DNA of 64,000 nucleotides, from positions 7,688,001-7,752,000 of the forward strand of contig NC_063012.1 in the NCBI RefSeq assembly GCF_020509005.1, read 5' to 3'. A program made the translations under genes and the position numbers. How positions within the stretch are numbered: the first letter of the stretch is position 1; each line of letters begins with the position of its first letter. Below the pieces are notes generated by a model. It was not told the DNA's origin, made no database searches, and worked only from the letters and a program-made list of their open reading frames with translations. Shown here in pieces: positions 51,586-61,296 of this stretch. This DNA comes from Fulvia fulva. Taxonomy: Eukaryota > Ascomycota > Dothideomycetes > Mycosphaerellales > Mycosphaerellaceae.

Positions 51586-53304
51586 ATGGCAACACCAGGC
51601 CAACAAAGCACAAAGGGCATCAAATTAGAATATAACAACTCAGCCATCGAGAGCGAACCCTACTTCAACCTAGGCTCCTACTCCCGTCGTATCACAACCA
51701 AAAATACCTCCTCCCAGACCTGGTTTAACCGCGGCCTAATCTGGTCCTACGCCTTCAACCACGAAGAAGCCATAAAATGTTTCCAGCGAGCCCTGAAAGA
51801 CGACCCGGAATGCGTCATGGCTCTCTGGGGAATAGCTTACGCCCTGGGACCCAACTACAACAAACCCTGGGAAGCCTTCGACGAGGATGAGAAGAAGGCG
51901 AATTTGGAGTGGGCAAGGGCGAGTCTGGATGCAGCGAGGAACAGTGGCAATGGTGGCGAAGGGGAGCAGGATGCGACGCCTGTGGAGAGGGCGTTGATCC
52001 GGGCTGTGAGGATGCGATATCAGGATGGAGAGGATTTTGGGAGGCGGAATGAGGATTATGCGGGTGCTATGGCGGCGGTTCATAGGGAGTTCGGGTATGA
52101 TCTGGACGTGGCTGCACTGTATGCGGATTCGTTGATGAACTTGACGCCGTGGGCTTTGTGGGATCTGAGGAGTGGTCAGCCAGCGGAGGGAGCGAAGACT
52201 CTTGAGGTCATGAAGGTGTTAGATGATGCCATTGCTATGCCGGGCGGGAAAGATCATCCTGGGATATTGCATTTTTATACGCACCTCATGGAGATGAGTC
52301 CACGGCCTGAAGATGCATTACCTGTGGCCGACCGATTGAGAGGCCTAGTACCTGATGCTGGACATCTGCACCATATGCCAACGCACTTAGACGTCCTGTG
52401 TGGTGACTGGAAGCGCGCGATCGTGTCCAACACCGAAGCGATCGAGGCTGATGAGCGGTGGGTGGCGAAGGCAGGGGCACTGAATTTCTACTCGCTATAC
52501 CGCAGCCATAACTACCACTTCAAGGTTTATGCTGCCATGTTCGCAGGGCAGAGTAGGATCGCGCTAGATACTGTAGAGCTGCTAGAGGCGTCGTTACCGG
52601 ACGAGCTCCTTCGCATTGAATCACCGCCCATGGCCGACTGGCTGGAAAGCTTCCTGACCATGAGAGTGCATGTCCTGGTTCGATTTGGCCGGTGGGACGA
52701 GCTACTCGCCTTGAAACTGCCAGAGGATCAGAAGCTGTACAGCGTTACAAATGCTATGCTACACTATGGCAAAGGAGTGGCACATGCTGCTGTCGGAAGC
52801 GTGAAATGTGCGGCAGAAGAATCAATCGCAATCGCAAAGGAGACAGTGCCGGCCAGTCGGACTCTGTTCAACAACACCGCGAATGATATTCTGACAGTGG
52901 CAGCGGCAATGCTGGACGGCGAGCTCAGCTACCGACAAGGTGATATCGACCACGGGTTTGAGTCGTTGCGGAAAGCTGTGGAGCTCAGTGATAACATGCC
53001 ATATGATGAGCCATGGGGATGGATGCAGCCACCAAGGCATGCGTTGGGTGCTCTTCTCCTGGAGCAAGGTCGGGTCGATGAAGCGGCTGCGGTATACAGG
53101 GCAGATCTGGGCCTTGACGATACGCTTCCTCGCGCATTGAGACACCCGAATAACGTGTGGGCGTTGCATGGGTATCATGAGTGTCTGGTTGTGCAAGGCA
53201 AGAAGGAGGAAGCCGCAGACGTTGAGAAGCAACTCAGGACCTTGGAGACGGAAGCCGATATTGAGGTGAAGTCTTCGTGCTTTTGTCGAGGTGCAGCGAG
53301 GTGA
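51586..53304 (+). CDS. TPR-repeat protein of a bacterial-like family
   Basis: Single-exon gene, 572 residues. Residues 45-75 form a clear TPR pair (TWFNRGLIWSYAFNHEEAIK, CFQRALKDDPECVMALWGIA), followed by helical repeats to the end. Conserved non-TPR blocks include DHPGILHFYTHLMEMSPRPE and AGHLHHMPTHLDVLCGDW, which resemble the AGHLxHMPxHI block of bacterial TPR proteins. The final residues SSCFCRG contain a short Cys motif. No enzymatic domain is recognised; a scaffolding role is a guess. No signal peptide or membrane span. The intron-free structure and bacterial-like blocks would fit an old transfer, but base use does not differ obviously from the neighbours. Confidence 0.8.
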   Translation: MATPGQQSTKGIKLEYNNSAIESEPYFNLGSYSRRITTKNTSSQTWFNRGLIWSYAFNHEEAIKCFQRALKDDPECVMALWGIAYALGPNYNKPWEAFDEDEKKANLEWARASLDAARNSGNGGEGEQDATPVERALIRAVRMRYQDGEDFGRRNEDYAGAMAAVHREFGYDLDVAALYADSLMNLTPWALWDLRSGQPAEGAKTLEVMKVLDDAIAMPGGKDHPGILHFYTHLMEMSPRPEDALPVADRLRGLVPDAGHLHHMPTHLDVLCGDWKRAIVSNTEAIEADERWVAKAGALNFYSLYRSHNYHFKVYAAMFAGQSRIALDTVELLEASLPDELLRIESPPMADWLESFLTMRVHVLVRFGRWDELLALKLPEDQKLYSVTNAMLHYGKGVAHAAVGSVKCAAEESIAIAKETVPASRTLFNNTANDILTVAAAMLDGELSYRQGDIDHGFESLRKAVELSDNMPYDEPWGWMQPPRHALGALLLEQGRVDEAAAVYRADLGLDDTLPRALRHPNNVWALHGYHECLVVQGKKEEAADVEKQLRTLETEADIEVKSSCFCRGAAR

Positions 53305-53506
53305 GAGATTTGATTGAGACGGAGTAGTCAAGAGGAGGGAGTGGCCGTTAAAGGCAGCTGTCACGCGAACGCCACCGGTAGCTTGATCGAGACGTTTGTG
53401 CTTGCCTCAGCACGACCTCACTCCCTACACAGCAATACCTCCTACATTAGCTTCACCATCGGCACTGACTGGCCTTTCACAAAAATCACCCACTCCCACC
53501 AAAATC

Positions 53507-54051
53507 ATGTCTGCAACAGCAGCAGCTGCAGGGTCAGAGCCTAAGCCTGAGCAGAAGGTAAACGCCTCCCTCACCTTTCCTCTTGCCACCACTAACCCAC
53601 CACCAGTCTTTCCGCCTCCTTGACCTCCCACCCGAGCTCTGGGTCGAAATCGGCAAGCTCGCAGTTGATGAACACGTAGCACAACATGGCGATCGATCGC
53701 CCGGCGATTTATCCAAAATCTTCTCGATTTCGCTGGCTATCTCCAACATCAGATCGCTGCAGGCACTCGGTTGTTAAGGGTCTAGCTGGCTGTCACGTGC
53801 ACCCTCACGAAGCGAATCCGCCTGATGTTGGAGGTAGTTCGCTGGCGAAAGAAGATCATGAGCGTAGAGCAACGGCATTCCCAGCCATGACACAGACATG
53901 CAACGTGATTCGCAACGAGCTTCTGCCTTACTTCTACCAAGTTGGACTGAAGTTCGAGTTAGACCCCAACGAGGCCACCTGGCAAGCTGTCGGCCTCGAC
54001 TGGCTGAACTGTTTGGATGCAAGACTCCGCACCCATATTCCCGGCCTGTGA
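53507..54051 (+). CDS. Small F-box-like gene, structure uncertain, possibly broken
   Basis: Exon 1 is 53507-53557 (MSATAAAAGSEPKPEQK). After a 49-bp intron the frame resumes at 53607 with SFRLLDLPPELWVEIGKLAV, an F-box-like start common in short fungal proteins. That frame stops at about 53777. A second frame, ending at 54049-54051, holds TQTCNVIRNELLPYFYQVGL, the block that normally follows in these proteins, after a possible acceptor at about 53884. No single junction joining the two was convincing, so an intron was missed, the gene is frame-shifted, or it is decaying. F-box-like proteins of this kind are abundant and functionally undefined. It is convergent with YAP1. Confidence 0.5.
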
Positions 54052-54500
54052 GTGCTGAGCCTACCCGCAAAGGAGATGAGACTGTGGAAGAAGGGCATGG
54101 AGAGGTTCTGGTCTTTTAAGTTTGATCTTGTGGCGGTGAAAGGCAGTCAAAACGCGCGGGGAGAACATGATTACGATTTGAGAATTTGTGGAAGGGACAC
54201 TGTATGCATGGAAAGAGCTCACGGCTGATAGCAGCACAAGATGATCCCCATGAGTCGGCGTATGAAGAGTGGGTGGTCATTTCTCGTTCTTGTAGCTTAC
54301 ATGTACAAGCAGCCTGCGAGCATCATCTAGTCCCTTGCTACCCTCTCAGAGCACCCAGAAACGCCTTCCATGACCGTCACCATTCAGCCATTTTTCATTT
54401 CGATATTGTAGCAAAGTAAGCCCACACACCTTCCCGTTGCTCCTACTCCAGCATGCGATGACTTTGCGCCCATGCTGGAGCTTGTATATCAGGTCATTCG
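54052..54500. other. Convergent 3' region
   Basis: About 450 bp between the F-box-like gene and the end of YAP1, on opposing strands. No gene is seen. Confidence 0.4.
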
Positions 54501-56823
54501 TCATGCGCAATCTTCTCGCAGCTTCTTCAAAACGTTGTCCCTGTCGTATGTTAGTCTCCATCTTCATCCATCAGCCACCGGCGTCTGGTTCGCCTCTGGC
54601 CTCGTGATCGGTTCACTTACCAGCTCTCCTGCTCGAACATCAGCGGCGGAACGTCCATAACCTTGCCCTTCTGATCCTTCTTCCCGAGCTTTTTCAGCGC
54701 AGCATCGACATGATCCTGGTCAACCATCACACCACTCTCGGAACATCTCGCCTTGGCACGAAGCTCAGAGCACAACCCATCGAGGTCGAACTTGCCTTCT
54801 TGGAAATCGGGGTTTGATTGCAGCTGGTTCCAGATATTGTTACAGCTGATGAGCTTGCCGGTACTGTCAGCCTTTGTCTGCGGCTTGGATTGCTGCTTAT
54901 TGTTTGGTAGACCGTAGTCGTCGTCACCACCATCGCGGGCGTTCTCAATCTCAGCCATAAGCGCTTGGCTAGGCGCTGGATGGCTTGCGGAAATAACGCT
55001 GTGCGGTGCAGGCAGAGGGTTGTATGTTTGTTGTGGTGACTGGAGAATGCCAAACAGGTTGCTGGGTGAGCCGTAGTCGAAAGATGCGGAGTTGAGAGCA
55101 TCGTCGAAGAACCCGCCCGTGAAGTCACCCCCGCCCACAATGGCATCATTGCTGTCTCTGTAGTCGCCCAACGACACTGGATCAAAGCTGCCAAGCGACG
55201 GTACGTTGTAGTCTATGTTCGGAAGCCCGAAAGTCGCGTTCATGCCCGTGTTGGCTAGACCGTTGATGTCCGTGAACTGCGACAAGGGCGACTGCTGCTT
55301 CTGAGTAGGCATTTGCGCCTTGTCGTTGATCGCAGGGCTGCCATGGGATGGCTCAGGTGATGTGCCACATGAGCTGTTCGCACCATTACCGTTCCACTGA
55401 CTTTGCGAACTTGCGCTCGGAGATGTGCCATCGCTCGTACTGCTGCTACTGTTGAACTGGAAAACGCGGTTCAGACCAGAAGTGCTGTCATTGCCGCCGT
55501 TCCCGTTAACTGCTTGCGAGTTGTTCGAGTTACTATTGCTGGTCTGCGAGTCGTCGAAGTAGCCATCGACGCTGGCACTCTTGAGTAGGCTAGGGCTGAA
55601 TAGGTCTGCGAGTCCATCATTGCCGCCGTTCATCTGAGGCAAAGTGCTTGCAAAGCCGTGCATGTTGTTGTTCGTGCTGTACGCCGCGAAAGATGGGTTG
55701 AGGTTGGTGAACTGTGAAGGGGTGCCAGTTTTGCCTCCATTGTTTTGCATGCTTGTCGGACTCAAGCTGCGGGCCATGCTGCTCTGACGGCAAGTTTGCG
55801 AGTGAGGCTGTGTTTGCGACTGCGACTGCGACTGCGACTGCTGGCGATAGCCGCTGATCGCGGTCGGAGATTGCGTGACTTGTGGCGGAGTCAGACTGTC
55901 GCGCTTGAGGACGCCAGAGTTCGATGCATTCCCATTCCCACCCTGGTTGCCGAAGATCTGACTTCCTGGAAGTGCTCCGAACTTAGGAAAGTCAAATTGG
56001 AAGTTGCCGCCGGTTGAGGATGGATTGCTGTTGCTGCGATTTTGGCTGTTCTTAGCAGTGAGTGGGGGCGAACGGCTTACGCCAGAGTTCAGAGACAGCC
56101 GCTTGCGATACTCCTTGAGCTCTATCTGGAGGCGGTCGACTTGAGCTTTGAGCATGCCATTTTCGTGCTTGTCAGCTTCTTGCGCTTTGGTGAGCTCAGA
56201 GACTTTTGTTTCGAGGTCCTTCAAATGCGCCTCTTTGCGCTCGCGGAAGGCGCGTTGGGCGGCACGGTTCTGGGCCTTGCGCTTCTGTTATAGCTGTCAG
56301 TGGATATGTCTAGTGGACTGTCAGTTTTCGAGGGCACACTTACAGTTGTAGGCTCATTAGTGAGCGGCTTGCGGCCAGGCTTCTTGACGCCCTTCTCACC
56401 CTCCTTGGTCTCCTGTCGTTTCGCATCACCGCCTTCTTCGTCGTTGTTGTCGTCGGGACTTTTCCGCTTCTCGTGTCCTTCACCATTTTCAATGTCATTG
56501 CCAGCTCCACTGCCTGGGAGAGCACCGATCATAACACCTCCGAGGTCGGCATTCTCAAAGTCGAAGTTGTCGCCGCCGTCTAGGTAGTCGAGGTCTGGGG
56601 TGTACTCGAAGCTGCCGAGGTGGCCGTTGGTTGGGGTCATGAAGAGCGTGTTGCCATTGGCTGTGTCCATTGTCGCGGGGTCGCTATCGGAGCGCTTGAC
56701 TTGAGAGGCCGTCGTCTGCTTTGTCTGCGCCTGCGAGTTCAGGGCAGCCAGCAAGAGGCCTTGCTGGTTTGGCGAGAGGTAGGGATTGGCACGCTGGGAA
56801 GTTTGCTGTGGCTGTGCGGCCAT
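54501..56823 (-). CDS. YAP1: AP-1-like bZIP oxidative-stress regulator Yap1
   Basis: Three exons: 56823-56344, 56284-54621, 54540-54501; introns of 59 and 80 bp; 727 residues. The bZIP lies across the first junction: PGRKPLTNEPTT then KRKAQNRAAQRAFRERKEAH (the fungal AP-1 basic region) and a leucine zipper. A Gln/Ser/Asn-rich middle has QSQSQSQSQTQ. An n-CRD-like segment contains SSCGTSPEPS. The c-CRD has three cysteines, C641 (ISCNNIW), C665 and C674 (DGLCSELRAKARCSESG), which in the family form peroxide-sensing disulfides and mask the Crm1 export signal. The 13-codon last exon adds DNVLKKLREDCA after EQESW; without splicing the frame would stop immediately at W. It is a nuclear activator of antioxidant genes in the family, regulated by redox-controlled export. 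Confidence 0.95.
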
Positions 56824-57003
56824 CGATCGGAGGCCAGGTGTGCGGAGATTCTTGGGCGGGTGGTCAGCGCGAGCACAAAGAAGGAGCTTTCAGCATGGCC
56901 GAGCAATGGGAGCGGATAGAAGGACGGTGGTGCGACGGAGTTCTGGGGAAGCGATGGTCTGACCACGCTCTGGAGGTCAAGTAGATAGCGGGGTCAGGTC
57001 GAT

Positions 57004-57028
57004 GCAGGGCAGGGCAGGGCAGGGCAGC
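57004..57028. repeat. Short GGGCA pentanucleotide array
   Basis: gcagg/ggcag units are repeated four to five times head to tail in non-coding DNA. Confidence 0.85.
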
Positions 57029-57470
57029 GGATACATAGAGTGGAAGGCTGGAAGTGGGACATGATTATGCTGGTCGTCGTGGCTCACCTCTGGCTGTGTT
57101 TGTCGCGACGCTGCGATGACTTGGCCAAGGCCGTGGTGGCAAAGGGTCGTGGCAGCAGTGCAGAGAAAGAAGTGAGACAGGCAGCGAAGGGTCGCGTATG
57201 ACGGTGTTGGGATTGGGAACGGCTCAGGCCGGGCAGGAATATGTAGCAGGGCTCTTCGCAGCAGTCTGCAGCAGACCGCGGTAGACTATGCGGAGACTAT
57301 GGCTAGCTGCAGGCGGAGGACAACGAGGCGCAATTGGACAGCAGGCAGTAGGAAAAGACCAGGATGTCGATGTCGATGTGAGTGTCAGCGCACGCTCCAC
57401 ACTGATCAAACCGCCCAAAACAGCTGGTGGGATTATGTTCATTTCTGAAGGTGTTGTTTTGTCTCTCTAT

Positions 57471-57821
57471 TCACATCCACACCACCTTGTTCTTCGTTCT
57501 GCTGCGTCTATAGTCACAATGTGTATCTACTGCGTTCTTCTGACCCCTGCTGTGGTAGTTCTCATGCAGCCGTTCACACCGGTCCAAGTCCTCCTTGGAT
57601 AAGAGCTGATCTGGTCCGGAAGGTGGAGGTTCTGGAAGGTGATATGGCTGTCTTGAGCCTGCAGTGTCCAGAGCATTGCGCACCTGATGCCTTGTGGGTG
57701 CGAAGAGCGGTTTGAAGGTCTTAACAAGGTCTCTTTGCGAGCACTTGATGCCCTTAAGTCTGCAGTAGTGATAGGCTCCTACTATCTGATTCTTTTGAGG
57801 TGTTGAAAGGTGTTTGGTCAT
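57471..57821 (-). CDS. Possible helix-turn-helix ORF, perhaps transposon-derived
   Basis: A 116-codon frame starting MTKHLSTPQKNQIVGAYHYC. Residues 5-45 can be read as a helix-turn-helix (KNQIVGAYHY...SQRDLVKTF...RHQVRNAL), resembling N-terminal regions of transposon-related fungal proteins. The rest (PEPPPSGPDQLLSKEDLDRC) is not recognised. The local DNA is more AT-rich than its surroundings. There are no catalytic residues; it could be a remnant of a larger element or a chance frame. Confidence 0.3.
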   Translation of the reverse strand: MTKHLSTPQKNQIVGAYHYCRLKGIKCSQRDLVKTFKPLFAPTRHQVRNALDTAGSRQPYHLPEPPPSGPDQLLSKEDLDRCERLHENYHSRGQKNAVDTHCDYRRSRTKNKVVWM

Positions 57822-58339
57822 CTTGCAGTAGCTTCTCCAATCCAAGAAACAGGTGAAAAGTTTGCGACGGTAGCATGCGACAACAACACCACATATAGCC
57901 AATCCAAGCACGACAATTTGTTCAGTGATGTATCCAGATACGTATATAAATTTGCTGGTTGCAATGGGCCTGATATTGGATAAAGAAAACACGATTGAAG
58001 ATGTGGTGTTGTTTTTTGGTGGAGGTGGGCGCTTTGGTCCATATGACGCGTGCAGCGGTGTTGTAGAGCGTGGTACATAGAAACATCAAACACGCAGTCA
58101 GTGATTATCAATCAACATTCGCGCTAGGAGGTACTGTGAAGACTGAAGCCGGCACTCCGCCCTGCAGAGAAACTCGTGCGTATGCAATCCATGGAAGCAC
58201 TGCTGCGGCTGCACACACATCCGATCTCTGCATCGTCGAGTGAGCCAGCCCTCTTCTCATCGAATAGAGAGGGCATTGGATATGTGGTGGGTGAATGAAT
58301 CTATTATCGTATCGTGAGCCATACGTCACCGTCTCCAGC

Positions 58340-58390
58340 ACATGTACATATCATGTATGTACATGTATGTACATGTATGTATTACATGTC
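58340..58390. repeat. Palindromic acatgtatgt decamer array
   Basis: acatgtatgt is repeated in tandem (two exact units at 58361-58380, one near-copy before), flanked by acatgtacat and ttacatgtcc. The units are rich in self-complementary tacatgta, so the array can form a cruciform. Confidence 0.85.
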
Positions 58391-58643
58391 CATGCGGACA
58401 TGTCGCCGTGCACGCAGAAGATGGTAGGGCACGTGACAGAACATCTCTAGTGGGCCGGTCGGTCTCTCTTCGGCAACGACTTCGAGGAAGACAGCACGTG
58501 ACAACCACTGCCACCAACACCAGACCTTCGATCGACGTCGCACACCCAGTAACACACTCACCACACCCGGTACCGTATCCTCTAGCCGTCTCCGCGACGA
58601 ACGACTTACCGCGGAGTAAAGTACCGACATCTACTAAATCAGC

Positions 58644-59583
58644 ATGACCGTCTCAGCCCTCCAGCAAGAACTTGCAGCCACGCAGGATGACCTCGATGTC
58701 ATCAAAGGCGCCTTGGACCTGGATCCCTCCGACACTGATGCCTTGGAGATGGAGCCGGTGCTGGAGGAGCAGCTCGCAGATCTGAAGCAACGACTTGCAG
58801 CAGCGACAAAGTCAGAGCAGAGTGCGCCACCTCCTCCGACAGGCGATGCACCCAAGTATGACATGAGCAAGCACCCAAAGTTCCGTAAAGTCGACTCAGA
58901 AGCACCTCCACCTCCGCCAGAACAGCGCAAAGCCGTGATGTTCAACTCGGGTGACTCAGTCATGGCCAAGTACTCTGCAGACAAGCAGTGGTATGCCGCG
59001 ACTGTTCTTAGCAAGACTGGAAGCAGCGCTGACCCTGTCTACACTGTCAAATTCACCGGATACGCAGAGACCGAGACTAAGCGCAAACACGAGGTGCGCG
59101 CAGTAGAGAACAGGAAACGAAAGGCCGATGCACCTCCCGCTGCTGCCGCTGCCCCGCCGACCCCAGTCTCGCCTGAAGCCGTACAGAATGGAGCAGTCAT
59201 TTCTGCTGCGCCTTCAGTCGATCCATCTCTGGTGCAGAAGCGCGAGCCGAGCAAAGTCAGTGATGGTCCTACGCGCATGGCGCCAGCGCCGAAGAAGTTG
59301 AAGGGTAACAAGACTTTGGAAAAGGCGAAGACGAGCTGGAACGATTGGCAGAGGTCAGGGCCAAAGAAGCCTGCGTTGGGTGCTGCAGGGAAGCTAGGCA
59401 AGGACAGCCAGTTTCGAACACCAGACTTGCCCAATGCTAAGGGTAAGGTTCAGTATGCGATGGTGGTCGGCTCTTTACTGACAACATATTACAGTTGGCT
59501 TCACAGGCTCGGGGAAACCAATGTCGAAAGACCAGGTCCGAAAGAAGTGGAATTATGCCGCTGGTGACGACGCGGAAGATTGA
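58644..59583 (+). CDS. SPF30: SPF30/SMNDC1-type Tudor splicing factor
   Basis: Two exons, 58644-59442 and 59495-59583, with a 52-bp intron; 295 residues. The N-terminus is a short coiled coil (MTVSALQQELAATQDDLDVI). A Tudor domain spans about residues 94-155 (NSGDSVMAKYSADKQWYAAT, YTVKFTGYAETETKRKHEVR), with the aromatic residues that bind symmetric dimethyl-arginine in SMN-like proteins. An Ala/Pro-rich linker and a basic region (KKLKGNKTLEKAKTSWNDWQ) follow. The second exon supplies the conserved VGFTGSGKPMSKDQVRKKW block. By family knowledge it is a spliceosome-associated protein needed for tri-snRNP recruitment, in functional keeping with SNU66 at the window start. The start is the first ATG and gives the conserved N-terminus. 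Confidence 0.9.
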
Positions 59584-60190
59584 GCAAGCCAGCTGTTCAT
59601 GAGATACCACACATACTTGGTAAGTCCTGCCACTTGCTGTACGAATGCCAACGAGCGGATAGCAGCGGGCGAGGCACATCAGAGCATAGCATGCAGGCTG
59701 GGCGACATTGGATATTCGAGCGCGGCGTTACAGGAGTGATGGTTGCAGGGAGCGACGCGCTATGAGGCATGAAGGCTGGAGGTGAACTGGTGAAAGCGCC
59801 AACTTGAGGCACTTTCGGAGAAGTATCCCACGTCCACAACCAAAGACTTACTAGCTAAGATGATCTGTAGTCCACAGAAGAACAGAGCTCATCGCTCGTC
59901 AGCACTTCGTACGATGCCGGTGATCGACGATGAACCAACTTGTCGATTGATGTTACCATATGCTAAGTGTTTGTAGTACCTCGTGCTTGATGCATTTCCA
60001 CTTCAGCATCCGCCAGATGTACTTCCGCATCGGGCTCGCACCCAAGCAACCTTGACAGTGACATTCATTGTTGCTCTGGCAATTATGTGCGATCTCTTCC
60101 GCATTACACTACTTATTACTATGGAGAGTCCAGCTCTGTCATCAACCACATGTACTTCACCACTGACCACAATACGAAATACGCCACTCT
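59584..60190. other. Convergent 3' region
   Basis: About 600 bp between SPF30 and the stop of the lysozyme-like gene on the other strand. No gene is seen. Confidence 0.4.
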
Positions 60191-61296
60191 TCAAAGCTTG
60201 CGGCTAGTTCGCCTCCTGCGGCTTCTCCAGCCGTTGCTGTCAGGCTGATATGATCCATCGTCGGTGGACTGTAAACCGCTTCCCGCTTGCTGTGCGGTGG
60301 TGCTCTGCTCAGGTGTGGAGACCGGCGCCGCGCTGGCTTCTTCGCCACTACCAGCTGTCTCTGTATTCGAGCTAGTGAGGTCGTCACTGCACTTCGTTGG
60401 GGCCTTTACCCAACCAGTGAGTCTGTTGGTCACATCGGAAGCATAGCAAGTCGTTGCTCCGAGAGCGTCGCTCAAGTCACCAGACTTTGCGAGAGCCCCG
60501 CTATTGTACCCTCTGGCCGCTGCGTAGGCGTTGCCGAATTTGTTCAGAGTTTGGACAAGCCCATCGCCATGCGGTGTTCCTTGTGTGCCGTCTTGGATCA
60601 TCTGCCGGATGGACGATTTGCTGTGCTCGGGGTCGTAGTCGGAGCCATTGTGGGATTGCATGAGACCTGGAGTGGAGATGTCGTATTTCGCGGATGTGGT
60701 GGACTTGACACGGAGGCAGCCTTTGGACTGCATAGCGATCTGGTTAACAGGAATTGCGCTGCGGATCTTGCTTGTACTCACTTCTTGAAGGATGATAGCT
60801 AAGATGAAGCGATGGTCCACCAGTGATGCTCTGGCGACAGATTGAATTTCTTTCTTGATGCGTTCGTTCTCCTCGTCACTTGTCCCTGGTCAGTACCAAT
60901 GCATGTGGAGGTCCTGTAGAGGCATGGGGTCACTCACGAGTTGTTATCACCCCAGCCATGATCGCTACAGGCAGAGACAACAAGCTTCTGGTTGCTTTCC
61001 CACATGTCGTCGAAAGCTATCCAATCCTCCTTCTTGGGGAACGCGCTCGCTTGTCCGGTGTACAGTTTAAACTCGTCCTTGCCTTCCACACCGCCATACT
61101 GATCTTTCGTGGGTTTGTGGCTTCCGCCTCCATTGTCGAAAGCTGCTGTATTGTGGACCTTGACCTTTGACTCGTGGTGATCATCGTCAATCCGAGGCAT
61201 GTAGACAGCACAGACTGCAACGATGACCGCAACGATCGCAGCAGCGAATACAATGGCGAAGATGGTTTTGCAGAAACTACCCTTACCGCGTCCCAT
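60191..61296 (-). CDS. Membrane-anchored SLT/lysozyme-like protein
   Basis: Three exons: 61296-60938, 60878-60782, 60727-60191; introns of 59 and 54 bp; 330 residues. Residues 9-33 (TIFAIVFAAAIVAVIVAVCA...) form a signal anchor, so the rest should face the secretory lumen or outside. The catalytic fold shows three landmarks of soluble lytic transglycosylases and goose-type lysozymes: ILQE-SKG with candidate catalytic Glu152 at the exon 2/3 junction, PGLMQSHNG (173-180), and ARGYNSGAL around 226-229. The tail is Ser/Thr/Gln-rich and ends in basic RSRRRRTSRKL. By analogy it could cleave peptidoglycan and so act on bacteria; this is inference, since fungi lack that polymer. The start is the first ATG before the anchor. 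Confidence 0.8.

Larger units (their letters stand above)
56824..58643. other. YAP1 upstream region and intergenic sequence
   Basis: Contains the presumed YAP1 promoter (to its right), a short pentanucleotide array near 57004, a weak helix-turn-helix-like frame at 57471-57821 and a palindromic decamer array near 58340. CACGTG occurs at about 58431 and 58495. No other gene is seen. Confidence 0.4.
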
